A program made the position numbers and the translations under genes. This document shows, in pieces, positions 1 through 8,835 of a stretch of DNA of 64,000 nt. Within the stretch, counting starts at the first letter, position 1, and the number at the start of each line of letters is the position of its first letter. The notes below the pieces were generated by a model, which worked only from the letters and a program-made list of their open reading frames with translations, was not told where the DNA came from and did not search any database. The stretch covers positions 62,001 to 126,000 of the forward strand of contig JADKAV010000004.1 of NCBI GenBank assembly GCA_016719135.1. Direction: 5' to 3'. This DNA comes from Micrococcales bacterium (GTDB taxonomy: Bacteria > Actinomycetota > Actinomycetes > S36-B12 > UBA10799).

Positions 1-758
1 GATGACCCGTGTGCCACGATCAACGCGGCCAGCACCACCGCGAGAATGCCCGAGCCCTCCAGTGCCTCAGCGCCCACGTACAGCGGCAGCGGAGCCACCA
101 GGATCAGACCGTTGGCCACGGTGGTGTCGCGAGCCCGCCGCACCACGGAAATGAGCAGCAGTCCCCCGGCAGCCCCGACCAGCAGCCCGCCCAGGACCGA
201 GGTGACCAGGATCAGGGTCCCCTGCGCAGCCGTCACGCTTCCGGCGGCCGCCGACAACGAGAAGACGCGCAACAACGTCAGGGCAGTCCCGTCGTTGACC
301 AGGCTCTCACCTTCCAGGATGTTCACCAAGCGCCTGGGCAGGCCCGCCTTGCGGGCGGTGGCCGACACCGCGACCGCGTCGGTAGGACCGAGAATCGCCC
401 CGAGCGCGAACGCCATCGACGTCCAGATGCCCGGTACCACCCACTGCGCAACCGCACCGACGGCCAAGGCACCCACCACGACCAGTCCCACCGCCAGGAC
501 CAGTACCGGACGCCTGACTCGCCGCAGGTCCACGATCGAACTCGTCAGCGCCTCGCCGAACACCAGCGGAGCCAGGATCACCACCAGCACGAACTCCGGA
601 TCGGCGGGGCCCTGCGGGCCGAACGGCGCCAACCCCACCGCGATCCCGGCAAGGATCAGCGGGATCGCCGAGGACCACCCGCGGTTGCGGCAGATCCCGG
701 CGAGAATCACCGCGATGATCACCGCCCCGCCGATATCGGCCGCTTCGGGGTTCACCAT
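1..758 (-). CDS. CPA1-type cation/proton antiporter (3' end outside window)
   Basis: Probable inner-membrane Na+(K+)/H+ exchanger. The first 252 residues are visible, and the C-terminus runs off the left edge. The chain is almost wholly hydrophobic helices. It carries two CPA1 hallmarks: a GPTDAVAV segment (the family's TDAVA/TDPVA motif around the ion-binding Asp) and LEGESLVNDGTALTL (the LEGES-NDG motif). The ATG at 758 lies 13 bp after the gcvP stop on the same strand, so it may be read from the gcvP transcript. Substrate (Na+ or K+) cannot be decided from this fragment. Confidence 0.85.
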   Translation of the reverse strand, partial: MVNPEAADIGGAVIIAVILAGICRNRGWSSAIPLILAGIAVGLAPFGPQGPADPEFVLVVILAPLVFGEALTSSIVDLRRVRRPVLVLAVGLVVVGALAVGAVAQWVVPGIWTSMAFALGAILGPTDAVAVSATARKAGLPRRLVNILEGESLVNDGTALTLLRVFSLSAAAGSVTAAQGTLILVTSVLGGLLVGAAGGLLLISVVRRARDTTVANGLILVAPLPLYVGAEALEGSGILAVVLAALIVAHGS

Positions 759-771
759 GCCGCGGGGGCCT

Positions 772-3564
772 TCAGGAGTAGTCGCTCACCGGGGCGCACG
801 TGCAGTGCAGGTTCCGGTCGCCGAAGGCGTTGTCGATGCGACGCGTGGGCGGCCAGTACTTGGTGTCGGCGCCCGCGGGGAACACCGCAGTCCGCCTCGG
901 GTAGGGCCGGTCCCACTCGTCCACCAGGCACTGTGCGGTGTGCGGGGCATTGCGCAGGACGCTGTCGCCGATCGCCACCGCGCCCGAGCCCACTTCGTCG
1001 ATCTCCGCACGAATGGCGATCATCGCGTCGCAGAACCTGTCGAGTTCGCGCAGGTCCTCGCTCTCGGTGGGTTCGACCATCAGGGTGCCGGCCACGGGGA
1101 AGGACATCGTCGGTGCGTGGAACCCGTAGTCGATGAGCCGTTTGGCGACGTCGTCGACCGTCACGCCGGTACTGCGGGTGATCTCGCGCAGATCCAAGAG
1201 GCACTCATGGGCGACCAGACCGTCCCCGGAGTAGAGCAGCGGATAGTGGTCCTGCAGCCGGGAAGCGACATAGTTGGCCGACACGATCGCCACCTTGGTC
1301 GCCCGGGTGAGACCCTCAGCACCCATCAGTCGCAGGTATACCCACGGGATCATGAGCACTCCCGCACTGCCCCAGGGCGCCCCGGAGACCGGACCCTGAT
1401 CCTTGGGCCCTGCCTGGGTGACCAGCGGATGACCCGGCAGGAACGGCGACAGGTGTGACCGGACCGCGACCGGGCCCACCCCTGGACCGCCGCCGCCGTG
1501 CGGGATGCAGAACGTCTTGTGCAGGTTGAGGTGAGAGACGTCGGCGCCCACTTCGGGCAGCCGCACCAGCCCCAGCAACGCGTTCATGTTCGCGCCGTCG
1601 ACGTACACCTGCCCGCCGGCGTCGTGCACGATGTCGCAGATCTCGCGCAGACCCTTCTCAAAGACCCCGTGGGTCGAGGGGTAGGTCAGCATGATCGCGG
1701 CCAGTCGTGGACCATGTTCGGCGATCTTCGCGCGCACGTCCTCGATGTCGACATCTCCGGCGTCGGTGCACTTCACGACCACGACCTTCAGTCCGGCCAT
1801 GACCGCACTGGCGGCGTTTGTGCCGTGCGCACTGCTGGGGACCAGGCACACGGTGCGCTGGTCATCACCGCGCGACCGGTGGTAGCCCCGGATGGCCAGC
1901 AGACCCGCGAACTCCCCTTGCGAGCCGGCGTTGGGCTGCACGCTGACCCGGTCGTAGCCGGTCACCTCGGCCAGCCACCCTTCCACATCGGCGATCATCT
2001 GACGGGTCCCCTCGGACTCATCGATCGGCGCGAAGGGGTGCAACCCGGCGAACTGCGGCCAGGTCATCGCCTCCATCTCGGCGGCGGCGTTCAGTTTCAT
2101 CGTGCAGGAGCCCAGCGGGATCATCGTGCGGTCCAGCGCAAGGTCCTTGTCCGAGAGTTGCCGCAGGTACCGCATCATGGCGGTCTCATTGTGATAGCTG
2201 CGGAACTGCGGGTAGTCCAACAACGGGCCGCTGCGCAGCAACTGTGCGGGAATCGAACTGGCCGCATCCACCCGCGGGGCGTCGAAGGCCTCGAGCACCG
2301 CGTCGATGTCGGCATCGGTGGTCACCTCGTCGCAGGTGATGCCGACCGCACCGTCCAGCAGTCGCAGATCGATGCCGCGTTGCCTTGCTCGCTCGACCAC
2401 GGCCGCGGCGTTGTCGTGTTCGGCGACCACGGTGTCGAAGAAGGACCGGTGCCTCACCTGCAACCCGTGTGCGCTCAAGGATGCGGCCAGCACGCCGGCG
2501 TGGCCGTGCACCCGTTGCGCGATGGCATGCAGTCCGCGGGGACCGTGGTACTGGGCGTAGAACGCGGCGACCAGCGCGAGCAGGACCTGCGAGGTACAGA
2601 TGTTGGAGGTCGCCCGGTCACGGCGGATGTGTTGTTCGCGGGTCTGCAGTGCCAGGCGCAGCGCCCGCCGGCCGTCGGCGTCGACACTCACCCCGACCAT
2701 CCGCCCGGGCAACTGGCGTTCCAGGCCTTGCCGAACGGCCATGAACGCCGCGTGCGGTCCGCCGAATCCCATCGGTACCCCGAACCGCTGGGCAGATCCG
2801 ACCACGATGTCCGCGCCCATCTCACCCGGTGCCCGCAGTGACACCAGCGCCAGGATGTCCGCGGTCACGCACAGCAGCCCACCGCTCTCGTGCACGGCGG
2901 CGGCCAGCGGCGCGGGATCGTGGACTGCGCCGGTCCCGGTCGGGTAGCCGATCAGGGCCCCGAAGCACTCGGGTATGTGGCCATCACGCAGATCACGCAC
3001 GTCCAAGGTGATCCCGATCGGTTCGGCTCGCGTCGCCAGCACGGCAAGTGTCTGCGGATGCAGATCCTGATCCACCACGAAGGTGTCGCCGCGACCGACC
3101 CGATGGGCCAGGGCCATCGCCTCCGCGGCCGCGGTCGGCTCGTCCAGCAGGGACGCGTTTGCCACCGGCAGCCCGCAGAGGTCCGACACCAGGGTCTGGA
3201 ACGTGAGCAGGCCTTCGAGCCGGCCTTGCGAGATTTCCGGCTGATACGGCGTGTACGCGGTGTACCAGGCTGGGCTCTCCAACACGTTGCGGGTGATCAC
3301 CGCCGGGGTGAGGGTGCCGTGATAGCCCAGTCCAAGCATGCTGCGGCGGGGTTTGTTCCGTTGCGCCATGGCCTGCAGTAGGTCGCGACTGGTGGCCTCG
3401 TCGATGGGATCGGGCAGTTGCAGCGGGGCCTCGGTACGGATGTCGGCGGGGATCACCGCATCGATCAGGGCATCGACATCGGCATACCCGAGCGCGGACA
3501 CCATGCGGTCGAGGTCATCGGGGTCTGGCCCGATGTGGCGTTCGGGGAACGTTGGCTCATCCAA
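772..3564 (-). CDS. gcvP: Glycine dehydrogenase (decarboxylating), P-protein of the glycine cleavage system
   Basis: PLP-dependent P-protein that decarboxylates glycine and passes the aminomethyl group to lipoyl-GcvH in the cytosol. It is about 930 residues, the usual length. The N-terminus has the family start FPERHIGPD. The PLP lysine sits in LNLHKTFCIPHGGGG near residue 683. The start is a TTG at 3564, which overlaps the last codons of the upstream MerR gene. No in-frame ATG or GTG lies nearer the conserved N-terminus, so translation is probably coupled to that regulator. GcvH lies in the same cluster at 6.1 kb; GcvT is not in the window. Confidence 0.95.
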   Translation of the reverse strand: MDEPTFPERHIGPDPDDLDRMVSALGYADVDALIDAVIPADIRTEAPLQLPDPIDEATSRDLLQAMAQRNKPRRSMLGLGYHGTLTPAVITRNVLESPAWYTAYTPYQPEISQGRLEGLLTFQTLVSDLCGLPVANASLLDEPTAAAEAMALAHRVGRGDTFVVDQDLHPQTLAVLATRAEPIGITLDVRDLRDGHIPECFGALIGYPTGTGAVHDPAPLAAAVHESGGLLCVTADILALVSLRAPGEMGADIVVGSAQRFGVPMGFGGPHAAFMAVRQGLERQLPGRMVGVSVDADGRRALRLALQTREQHIRRDRATSNICTSQVLLALVAAFYAQYHGPRGLHAIAQRVHGHAGVLAASLSAHGLQVRHRSFFDTVVAEHDNAAAVVERARQRGIDLRLLDGAVGITCDEVTTDADIDAVLEAFDAPRVDAASSIPAQLLRSGPLLDYPQFRSYHNETAMMRYLRQLSDKDLALDRTMIPLGSCTMKLNAAAEMEAMTWPQFAGLHPFAPIDESEGTRQMIADVEGWLAEVTGYDRVSVQPNAGSQGEFAGLLAIRGYHRSRGDDQRTVCLVPSSAHGTNAASAVMAGLKVVVVKCTDAGDVDIEDVRAKIAEHGPRLAAIMLTYPSTHGVFEKGLREICDIVHDAGGQVYVDGANMNALLGLVRLPEVGADVSHLNLHKTFCIPHGGGGPGVGPVAVRSHLSPFLPGHPLVTQAGPKDQGPVSGAPWGSAGVLMIPWVYLRLMGAEGLTRATKVAIVSANYVASRLQDHYPLLYSGDGLVAHECLLDLREITRSTGVTVDDVAKRLIDYGFHAPTMSFPVAGTLMVEPTESEDLRELDRFCDAMIAIRAEIDEVGSGAVAIGDSVLRNAPHTAQCLVDEWDRPYPRRTAVFPAGADTKYWPPTRRIDNAFGDRNLHCTCAPVSDYS

Positions 3565-4120
3565 TCTTGCGTGCGCGGCGGCGCGACAGTTCGTCGTCCA
3601 CCACCGTAACGCTGCCGTCTGCGCGCTCGGCGGGCAACGTCGCCAGATCGGATTCCACCTCTCGCCACACGGCACCGACGGCGATCCCGAAGACCCCCTG
3701 GCCGCCATGCACGAGGTCGATGACATCCTCGGCGCTGCGGCACTCGTACACGCTGGCCCCGTCGCTCATCAGCGTGATCTGCGAGAGGTCACTGACGCCG
3801 GTGTTACGCAGGTGGTCAAGTGCAGTACGGATCTGTTGCAGGGTCACGCCAGTTTCGAGCAGTCGCTTGACGATCTTCAACGTCACGATGTCGCGGAAGT
3901 TGTACAGGCGCTGGGATCCCGAACCCTTCGCAGTACGCAGGCTGGGCTCGACCAACCCTGTGCGTGCCCAATAATCGAGCTGCCGATAGGTGATACCCAC
4001 CAGCTTCGCCACGACCGGAGCCCGGTACCCGGCATCGTCTGGCAGTTGCAGTTCGTCGGCGAACAGCTCCTGCTGTTCTGCAGTCGGTGTTGCAGGAGAA
4101 TTCGCGACTGCTTCATTCAT
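3557..4120 (-). CDS. MerR-family transcriptional regulator (Rv1830 type)
   Basis: DNA-binding regulator of 187 residues. A variant MerR winged helix occupies about residues 32-100 (GYRAPVVAKLVGITYRQLDYW, then SQRLYNFRDI). The C-terminal part holds GGQGVFGIAV. Both segments match what I remember of M. tuberculosis Rv1830 and its relatives, which have been linked to cell-division control. ATG 4120 has GAGGAG eight bases upstream. The stop overlaps the TTG start of gcvP. An inverted repeat CCTCA-N9-TGAGG at 4227-4245 lies about 110 bp upstream and may be an operator. Confidence 0.88.
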   Translation of the reverse strand: MNEAVANSPATPTAEQQELFADELQLPDDAGYRAPVVAKLVGITYRQLDYWARTGLVEPSLRTAKGSGSQRLYNFRDIVTLKIVKRLLETGVTLQQIRTALDHLRNTGVSDLSQITLMSDGASVYECRSAEDVIDLVHGGQGVFGIAVGAVWREVESDLATLPAERADGSVTVVDDELSRRRARKIG

Positions 4121-4226
4121 GGGCCAACTCCTCGACTGTGCTGCGAACCATGCCAGCGGTACCCCACAACCTAGGCCCCCGACCGGCTACCGCGCGACCG
4201 ACACGCCAACCGAATGCCGATCAATA

Positions 4227-4245
4227 CCTCAATCTTTACCTGAGG
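4227..4245. promoter_or_regulatory. Inverted repeat upstream of the Rv1830-type merR
   Basis: CCTCA, nine bases, TGAGG, in an AT-richer stretch between the DUF151 stop and the merR start. Nineteen bp is a typical MerR operator length and spacer. Autoregulation is inference; the motif is short. Confidence 0.35.
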
Positions 4246-4250
4246 GTTAA

Positions 4251-4736
4251 TCATTGGTTGCTTCCGCCTTCGAAATCCTCCGGCGTGACCTGGTCGAGGA
4301 ACTCCCGAAATGCCTCGACTTCGGCCTCAGCCTCTTCCTCTTCGGCCGGCATCTCGATCCCGGCCTCCTCGAGCACCGACTCCGAGGCGAACAGGGGGGC
4401 CGCAGTGCGCAGAGCCAGGGCGATCGCGTCGGATGGTCTGGCCGAAACCACCACGCCGTTGTCGAAGACGAGCTCGGCGAAGAAGATCCCGTCGCGCAAC
4501 TCGGTGATGTCGACCCTGGTCAGGGTCCGGCCCATACTCTCGATGACGTCGCGCAGCAGATCGTGGGTCAGAGGCCGCTCGGACTGGACCCCCTGCTGGG
4601 CGAAAGCAATCGCCGTGGCCTCGACGGCACCGATCCAGATGGGCAGAAATTTCTCGGTTTCGGCATCACGCAACAGCACGATGGGCTGGTTGGAGGGCAT
4701 CTCCACCCGGACTCCGACGACATCGACAGCGCGCAC
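4251..4736 (-). CDS. DUF151 bifunctional nuclease family protein
   Basis: Cytosolic protein of 161 residues. DUF151 covers about residues 1-135, with the family segments LPIWIGAVEATAIA and ARPSDAIALALR. Family members have been described as nucleases with both DNase and RNase activity; the cellular role in actinobacteria is not settled. The tail is very acidic (EEEEAEAEVEAF) and ends in GGSNQ. The start is GTG at 4736. It sits between the two MerR genes, exactly as Rv1829 does in mycobacteria. Confidence 0.9.
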   Translation of the reverse strand: MRAVDVVGVRVEMPSNQPIVLLRDAETEKFLPIWIGAVEATAIAFAQQGVQSERPLTHDLLRDVIESMGRTLTRVDITELRDGIFFAELVFDNGVVVSARPSDAIALALRTAAPLFASESVLEEAGIEMPAEEEEAEAEVEAFREFLDQVTPEDFEGGSNQ

Positions 4737-4807
4737 AGGTTCACTGTACGCCTCGTGGGATTACCTGCCGTGGATTCCGGGGATCCATTCGGCCACGTTT
4801 GCCGGCG

Positions 4808-5479
4808 TTACAGCTGGGCACGCAAAACCGCGACGTGCACCCGGATGAGCGCGGCGGCCAGACTCCGGGCACGGTCCTGGTACTCATCCTGGGACTCGGT
4901 ACGGCGGGGTTGACCCAATACGGTGCGGTAGAGATCCAGTTCCCGGGTCACAGCGAGCACCACGGGTCGGGCGTTACGGATGGGTAGGCCGCAGTCGCGC
5001 AGGGCGACCAGACCGCGGGCGGTCTCCAGGTCGTTGAGGCTGAAGTCGGGTCCGGGTGCCAGCAAACCCACTTCGGTCGCCTGGTCGAACTCATCGGAGG
5101 TCAGACCTGACTCACGTTGCAGCTCGGCGGGCAGTAGCCGCACTCCGGTGTCGAGGGTCTGAAGGTCGGGTGCGGCGACCGGCACTGCTGGCGTCTGCGG
5201 AGTGGCGCTGGTGGGTTCCGGCGGAGTCAGCCCGCGATCGAGGGCGTCGAGATGTTCAGCGATCACACGCAACGGCAAGTAGTGGTCTCGTTGCATCGTC
5301 AGCACGTAGCGGATCCGCTCGACGTGGGCAGGGGTGTATTTGCGGTAGCCCGAAGGAGTCCGCAGTGGCTCCACAAGACCTTCTGCCTCGAGGAAGCGGA
5401 TTTTGCTCACGCTGATGTCGGGGAAGTCGTGGCGCAGTGAGGACACCGTCTGACCGATGCCCATGAGGTTCGTGCTCAT
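4808..5479 (-). CDS. ftsR: MerR-family regulator, FtsR/Rv1828 type
   Basis: Regulator of 223 residues. The MerR helix-turn-helix is at about residues 8-75 (ISVSKIRFLEAEGLVEP, then SGYRKYTPAHVERIRYVL). The long C-terminal half is likely the dimerisation and effector part. Position and sequence match Rv1828 / corynebacterial FtsR, an activator tied to ftsZ and cell division. The ATG overlaps the stop of the upstream FHA gene (ATGA), so the two are translationally coupled. The symbol is by family and synteny. Confidence 0.85.
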   Translation of the reverse strand: MSTNLMGIGQTVSSLRHDFPDISVSKIRFLEAEGLVEPLRTPSGYRKYTPAHVERIRYVLTMQRDHYLPLRVIAEHLDALDRGLTPPEPTSATPQTPAVPVAAPDLQTLDTGVRLLPAELQRESGLTSDEFDQATEVGLLAPGPDFSLNDLETARGLVALRDCGLPIRNARPVVLAVTRELDLYRTVLGQPRRTESQDEYQDRARSLAAALIRVHVAVLRAQL

Positions 5480-5964
5480 TCAGGCAGGTGATCCTCTTCG
5501 GCATGCAGGAACTGCAGGCGGAACTTCCCGATCTGGATCAGGTCGCCGGACGTCAGGACGTGACGTTCGATGGATTTGCGGTTGACATAACTACCGTTCA
5601 GGGATCCTTTGTCCATCAGTGTCCACTGATCGCCGTCCGCGACGAACTCCGCGTGGTGGCGGCTGACCGTCACGTCATCGAGCATCACGTCGTTGTCGGC
5701 CGAGCGACCGACCGTCAGCCGTGAACCGGACAATTCAAAGCGCTGTCCGATCTCCGGGCCGCGCTGCACGACGATCACGCTCATGCCGCGGGTCAGCCCT
5801 GACAACCCTTCCACGACCGGAATCGGACCGGTGTCCACCTCGGGTGCCACGACCACGCCGGTCGGGTCGTCGTCCTGCAAGCGTGGGCGCGGGGTCCCGC
5901 ACACGCCGCAGAACCGATCCTCCGGGTCGAGCGGACGACCGCACTTCAGGCATTCAGTGCTCAC
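5476..5964 (-). CDS. Zinc-ribbon FHA-domain protein at the garA position
   Basis: Cytosolic phosphothreonine-binding protein of 162 residues. GTG 5964 is chosen for the GAGGAG four bases upstream. The N-terminus is a short zinc ribbon (CLKCG ... CGVCG). The FHA domain spans about residues 70-155, with GRSADNDVML, SRHHAEF and GSLNGSYVN. It sits where mycobacteria carry garA, the PknB/PknG substrate that controls glutamate and 2-oxoglutarate metabolism. The N-terminal ETTSVF phospho-motif typical of GarA/OdhI is not visible, so the function may differ. It is coupled to ftsR by ATGA overlap. Confidence 0.85.
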   Translation of the reverse strand: MSTECLKCGRPLDPEDRFCGVCGTPRPRLQDDDPTGVVVAPEVDTGPIPVVEGLSGLTRGMSVIVVQRGPEIGQRFELSGSRLTVGRSADNDVMLDDVTVSRHHAEFVADGDQWTLMDKGSLNGSYVNRKSIERHVLTSGDLIQIGKFRLQFLHAEEDHLPE

Positions 5965-6017
5965 GGGGCTCCTCACGATTGCGGATGTAACACCGGCGAA
6001 GCCGGGCGAAGTTTCAC

Positions 6018-6034
6018 CTTACGCTAAGCCTTAG
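6018..6034. promoter_or_regulatory. Overlapping palindromes upstream of the FHA gene
   Basis: CTTA-CGC-TAAG (6018-6028) overlaps CTAAG-C-CTTAG (6024-6034) in the AT-richer gap between gcvH and the FHA gene. This looks like a repressor or MerR-type site, and suggests that the FHA-ftsR pair has its own promoter. Binding protein unknown. Confidence 0.35.
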
Positions 6035-6061
6035 ACTTGTCGTGTTTTTTGGCGTTACTGC

Positions 6062-6445
6062 TCAGTTCTCCCGCACCAGCGCGTCGTAGTCCTCAGCGGC
6101 AAGCAAGGATTCGGCGGACTGAGGATCCTCCGGCTCCAGAACGAACAGCCAGCCACCCTCGTACGGATCGGTGTTGAGGGTCTCCGGCGCGGTTTCGACG
6201 GCGTCGTTGCGGGCGACGATCGTGCCCGCAACGGGGGCGTAGATCTCACTCACGCTCTTGGTGGACTCGACCTCTCCACAGGCGTCGCCCTCGCGGACGG
6301 ACGCCCCCACCTCGGGCAGCGCCACGAACACCACGTCGCCGAGGGCGTCCTGGGCGAAGTCCGTGATGCCGATCCGCAGGTTGCCGTTCTCCATCGGGAG
6401 AATCCACTCATGCTCGCGCGTGTAGCGCCGATCGTCAGGTGTCAT
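6062..6445 (-). CDS. gcvH: Glycine cleavage system H protein
   Basis: Lipoyl carrier of the glycine cleavage system, 127 residues, normal length. The lipoylated lysine is K63 in ESTKSVSE. The N-terminal YTREHEW and the C-terminal GGWLF are family landmarks. It shuttles the aminomethyl group from GcvP to GcvT. Transcription probably continues from the DUF881 genes upstream, since only 9 bp separate it from the preceding stop. Confidence 0.97.
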   Translation of the reverse strand: MTPDDRRYTREHEWILPMENGNLRIGITDFAQDALGDVVFVALPEVGASVREGDACGEVESTKSVSEIYAPVAGTIVARNDAVETAPETLNTDPYEGGWLFVLEPEDPQSAESLLAAEDYDALVREN

Positions 6446-6454
6446 ACCCGCAGA

Positions 6455-7120
6455 TTAGTCGGTCACCGTCACGTTCGGGTCAGGCTCCGGAAGGTTGACG
6501 GTACTAAGAATCTCCACCTCGTCCAGTTCAGTGATCACCACTGAACCATCCTGGGCCGAGACGGTGTCTGCGATCCCGCCGGGGATGCGCATCGCGGTGG
6601 CCATGGTTGCCGGGCCGCCGATGGCCAGGATCTCGAAAGGCTGCGTCACCTGGGTACCACTCACCGAGATGGCGTCCCGCGCATCTGCGAACCAGGTATC
6701 GACGACCACGCGGATGCCGTTGATCTCAATGGCCTCTGCTCCTGCATCACGAAGTTCCTGCACGGTGTTGAGCAGATCAGAGGCGAAGAAGGCGTCCTCA
6801 CCTTCGATACGCAGTCTGATCCCGGGGCCGCTGACAGGGGTCGTACCCGCCAGGACCCGCAGATCGTCGGCACGTTCCTGGGCCTGTTGCAAGGCTTCGG
6901 CTGTCGTGCCCGTCCGAAGGTTCTGCTCGGCGGCCTGCAGTCTGAGAATCTCACCGTCGAGACGGGTCTGGCGCGACTGCAGGTCATCGAGCAGCCGGAT
7001 CAGGTCCGGTTCACGGGCGGTCGCGAGGAACTCCTCGCTGTCTTGACCGCGCACGACGGCTACGGTGCCGATGCCGATCAGGATGCACACGATGACCACA
7101 CCCCACTGCCGGTACTTCAT
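6455..7120 (-). CDS. DUF881 family protein
   Basis: 221 residues: one N-terminal membrane segment (about 7-24), a coiled-coil-like stretch (about 35-80, SRQTRLDGEILRLQAAEQNLR), then the DUF881 domain with EAIEINGIRVV. The domain is probably extracytoplasmic. It is the second of two DUF881 paralogues flanking the small basic protein. This trio is conserved next to pgsA-like genes in actinobacteria and is suspected to act in envelope or division processes, but no biochemical function is known to me. Its ATG overlaps the stop of the small basic protein by four bases. Confidence 0.9.
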   Translation of the reverse strand: MKYRQWGVVIVCILIGIGTVAVVRGQDSEEFLATAREPDLIRLLDDLQSRQTRLDGEILRLQAAEQNLRTGTTAEALQQAQERADDLRVLAGTTPVSGPGIRLRIEGEDAFFASDLLNTVQELRDAGAEAIEINGIRVVVDTWFADARDAISVSGTQVTQPFEILAIGGPATMATAMRIPGGIADTVSAQDGSVVITELDEVEILSTVNLPEPDPNVTVTD

Positions 7121-7449
7121 GCCTTGAACACCATCCGGCGGATCGCGGCAGCATTGGCGAAGATCCGCATCGCAAGGACAACCACGACGCCTGTGGACAT
7201 CTGGGCACCGACGCCGAGTTGATCACCGAGCCACACCAGCGCACAGGCAACCGCGACGTTGCCCAGGAAGGAGACCACGAACACTTTGTCCGAGAAGTTG
7301 CCGTCCAGCATTGAACGCAGGGCACCGGACACCGCATCCAGTGCCGCGATGACGGCCACCGGGACGTAGGCGTCCATCCAGGTCGGCACTTCCGGCGATA
7401 ACACCACCCCGAGCACGATCCCGACGATCAACCCGATCAGTGCGATCAT
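7117..7449 (-). CDS. Small basic family protein (DUF1290)
   Basis: Membrane protein of 110 residues with three or four hydrophobic helices, beginning MIALIGLIVGIVLGVVLSPE. Middle segments MDAYVPVAVIAALDAVSGALR and VFVVSFLGNVAVACALVW are typical of the family. It is sandwiched between two DUF881 genes with overlaps on both sides (7117-7120 and 7446-7449), so the three products are made together and may form one membrane assembly. Function unknown. Confidence 0.92.
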   Translation of the reverse strand: MIALIGLIVGIVLGVVLSPEVPTWMDAYVPVAVIAALDAVSGALRSMLDGNFSDKVFVVSFLGNVAVACALVWLGDQLGVGAQMSTGVVVVLAMRIFANAAAIRRMVFKA

Positions 7450-8255
7450 TGTTGTCCGCCCTTCAGCACATCAGCTCGTGTCGGCAGGTTCGCTGTCGAC
7501 GCCGGCGCCGTCACGGTATCGGCACCGGTCACCTCCGACTGTATGCCGTAGTCGCGGCGCAGTTGGTCCAACTCTGCTTGCGCGTCCGAACCGGCGAAGG
7601 TGTCCGCCAAGTCGGCTGGGCCGACGGCGGCGATGACATACGGCGGTTCCAACGGCCTGTAGTCCACGAGGATCGCCTCGCCCGCGGTACGGATCGCGGT
7701 GACCGAGGTCAATCGGATGTCATTGATCGCTATGGCCTGGGCCCCGGACTGCCACAGGCCATTGACGACCATCTGAACGTCGATGTCCAGCACTCTGGCC
7801 TCGTCGGGTTGAACCCCCTTCGGCAGCGGGGGCACGGCGTCCTGCATCGTCACCGTCGCACCCGGGCCGGTCAACCCCACGAAGCCGGAGGCGATCTGGA
7901 CCGCCTGTAACTGCTCGGCGAAACCCTCGCCCAGCCCGCTGGTGGCCAGTTGCTGCAATTGGGAGACGCTCGCCCGCAGTTCGACGGCCGCCGCCTGCTC
8001 AGCCTCAGCGCTCTGCGTGGCGCGGTCGATGCGGTCGATGAGCTCCTGACGCCGGTCCTGTGCCTCGGGCTGAACAGTCTGACGCTGCCACGACGCAGCG
8101 GCGAAGAGGAAGCCGATCAGCACGAACACGCTGACGGTCACCGACATCGAACGCAACGAACGCGACCCCCCGGGCTTGTCAACCAGCGCATAGTCATCGG
8201 CCTGCGCCTCGGCGATGATCCTGTCCAGCAGGTTTTCGGGCAGGTGCTGCTTCAC
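7446..8255 (-). CDS. DUF881 family protein
   Basis: 269 residues from GTG 8255, chosen because it overlaps the stop of the upstream phosphatidyltransferase (GTGA). A cytosolic N-terminus of about 35 residues is followed by one transmembrane helix (VSVFVLIGFLFAAASW), a Gln/Glu-rich coiled coil, and the DUF881 domain with AIAINDIRLTSVTAIR. The C-terminus extends past the domain (TVTAPASTANLPTRADVLK). It is paralogous to the 6455-7120 gene. The pair probably works with the small basic protein in the envelope; inference from conserved order only. Confidence 0.9.
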   Translation of the reverse strand: MKQHLPENLLDRIIAEAQADDYALVDKPGGSRSLRSMSVTVSVFVLIGFLFAAASWQRQTVQPEAQDRRQELIDRIDRATQSAEAEQAAAVELRASVSQLQQLATSGLGEGFAEQLQAVQIASGFVGLTGPGATVTMQDAVPPLPKGVQPDEARVLDIDVQMVVNGLWQSGAQAIAINDIRLTSVTAIRTAGEAILVDYRPLEPPYVIAAVGPADLADTFAGSDAQAELDQLRRDYGIQSEVTGADTVTAPASTANLPTRADVLKGGQQ

Positions 8256-8835
8256 GATGAAGCCGCCATGATCCGTCGCGCCTGCCCGACATACAGCACG
8301 GCCGCCCACCAGTACAAAGCGGTTCCCCACACCGCGAAGGCCCATCCGAACACCTTGGCGGTGTCAGCCAGCCATCCCGCGCCGTCGCCCAGCAGTAGCA
8401 GCGGGAAGGCATACAGCAGACAGAACGTCGCCGCCTTGCCCAGGAAATGAACGGGCAGACCCGTGACGCCGCGGCGCTTCAGGACCGCGAGCACGACCGC
8501 GAGGATCAGGTCGCGCGAGATCAGCAGCACCACCAGCCACGCTGGCACGATGCCGCGCAGGAGCAACCTGATCAGGGTGGCAGAATGTAGAGGCGGTCGG
8601 CCACCGGATCCAGTAACTGCCCCACGCGGGTGATCTGGTTCCATTTCCGCGCCAGGTAGCCGTCGAGCCAGTCGGTGAAGCCCGCAACCATCAGCAGGGC
8701 CACTGCCCAGCCATCGGCCTGCGGCACGAGGATCAACCACAGGAAAAGCGGCACCCCGAGCAACCGCAGTGCCGAGAGCACGTTGGGCAGTGTCAGGACC
8801 CGATCGGACTGCACCTCGGTGTTTTGGACCTCCAC
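8252..8835 (-). pseudogene. CDP-alcohol phosphatidyltransferase (PgsA-like), single frameshift
   Basis: Membrane enzyme joining a CDP-linked lipid to an alcohol; this locus is pgsA2-like in mycobacteria. The N-terminal frame (GTG 8835 to 8572) has the complete catalytic motif DWLDGYLAR ... GQLLDPVAD. The frame then closes at LPP-stop, and the next frame continues the protein with ATLIRLLLRG through four hydrophobic helices to the stop at 8252. One missing base near 8579-8581 (GG to G in the coding strand) accounts for it. Restored length would be about 194 residues, normal for the family. Either a real lesion or a consensus error; the rest shows no decay. Confidence 0.85.

Noticed and set aside
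46..2841. Long plus-strand open frames across the first 2.8 kb
   Set aside because: They are antisense to the antiporter and gcvP and contain no domain pattern; high GC content keeps antisense frames open.
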